Assembly (NCBI RefSeq): GCF_902859625.1
Contig: NZ_CADIJX010000004.1
Coordinates: forward strand, 248,001-312,000
Length of the DNA: 64,000 nucleotides
Source: Achromobacter pestifer
GTDB lineage: Bacteria > Pseudomonadota > Gammaproteobacteria > Burkholderiales > Burkholderiaceae_B
Direction of reading: 5' to 3'
The notes beneath the pieces were generated by a model. That model worked only from the letters and a program-made list of their open reading frames with translations, made no database searches and had not been told where the DNA came from. The first letter of the stretch is position 1. Every line of letters starts with the position of its first letter. This document shows positions 63,700-64,000 of this stretch, piece after piece. Position numbers and translations under genes: made by a program.

Positions 63700-64000
63700 G
63701 GCGGGTTTTTTCGCTGTCGTGCCAGCTACCCTCGCGCGGCCGATGCTGCCGTGTGCATTTTTCGCCACACGCGCGATTGATTTCGCGCAGCAAAACACCC
63801 CATTTAATTAGGGACACATAAAGCCAAAACTGGGGATTCCACCAGCGATTGCCGCTGGGTCTCCACCCGCCCTGCGCGGCAAGCCAATGATGACGCGGCC
63901 ATTGTTATGTCCCCATATTTATGCCCTATGATGGAGCATAGATATAATTAGGGTCATACCCTATTTGTTCCTGTTGCACCCTACTTGCAGCGGGGGTATT
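63700..64000. other. Right-edge intergenic region with inverted repeat and promoter-like sequence
   Basis: No gene I trust. GGGACACATAA (63811-63821) and TTATGTCCCC (63905-63914) form an imperfect inverted repeat enclosing about 80 bp. Further right are a perfect TATAAT at 63943-63948 and a palindrome TAGGGT-CAT-ACCCTA at 63949-63963. These look like the promoter and operator of a gene beyond the window. Confidence 0.45.

Noticed and set aside
63473-63817. A 114-codon minus-strand frame at the right end
   Set aside because: Mostly antisense to the RAYT-like gene and runs through its terminator; no homology seen.

Overview
The window is high-GC DNA from a beta-proteobacterium of the Alcaligenaceae, most likely Achromobacter or a close relative. 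The evidence is the gene content: a caa3-type cytochrome oxidase/heme A cluster with SURF1 and DUF2970, a PhaM-type PHA granule protein, DUF3717, an rpoH preceded by a CIRCE element, and above all a Vi-antigen-like capsule locus that ends in a pectate-lyase-type gene, an arrangement known from Achromobacter. The assignment rests on recognition of protein families, not on a database search. I saw no tRNA, rRNA, CRISPR array, prophage or intact insertion sequence.

Layout. 1-4.5 kb: the 3' part of a YdeP-type molybdopterin oxidoreductase, a spermidine-synthase-like protein and a Tat-exported PhoD phosphatase. 4.8-11 kb: a 2058-residue glycine-rich autotransporter. 11-15 kb: a minus-strand operon of AmpH, an outer-membrane barrel protein and a second class-C serine hydrolase. 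15-17.8 kb: a GAF-LytTR regulator and a hipBA toxin-antitoxin pair that share an AAATACA-N10-TGTATTT operator motif. 17.9-19.1 kb: an orphan ABC ATPase and a VOC protein. 19.1-32.5 kb: the capsule operon tviB-tviD-tviE-vexA-vexB-vexC-vexD-vexE-vexL on the minus strand behind a long AT-rich leader. 33.1-36 kb: a second autotransporter. 36.5-46 kb: glmS, an Lrp regulator, a glycosyltransferase, ugd, an MFS exporter, glmU, phaM and a glycine-zipper protein. 46-55 kb: cytochrome c oxidase and heme A biosynthesis. 55-64 kb: a Nudix hydrolase, a CPA1 antiporter with a C-terminal cyclic-nucleotide-type domain, cpdA, rpoH, fghA and a degenerate RAYT-like transposase.

How the genes work together. GlmS and GlmU supply UDP-GlcNAc. 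TviB oxidises the UDP-HexNAc, TviE polymerises, TviD O-acetylates, VexE acylates the terminus, VexA-D export the polymer, and VexL is a predicted depolymerase. The locus lacks tviA and tviC, and its VexC has lost every recognisable ATPase motif. The oxidase cluster holds the structural subunits plus Sco, CtaA, CyoE and SURF1, but no ctaG/cox11 in its usual slot. The most interesting non-coding signals are a candidate small RNA with an anti-Shine-Dalgarno-like loop between rpoH and cpdA, the CIRCE element in front of rpoH, a consensus-like sigma-32 promoter before the Nudix gene, a helically phased GATACCATCC triplet near the second autotransporter, and a large REP-like inverted repeat in the oxidase cluster.
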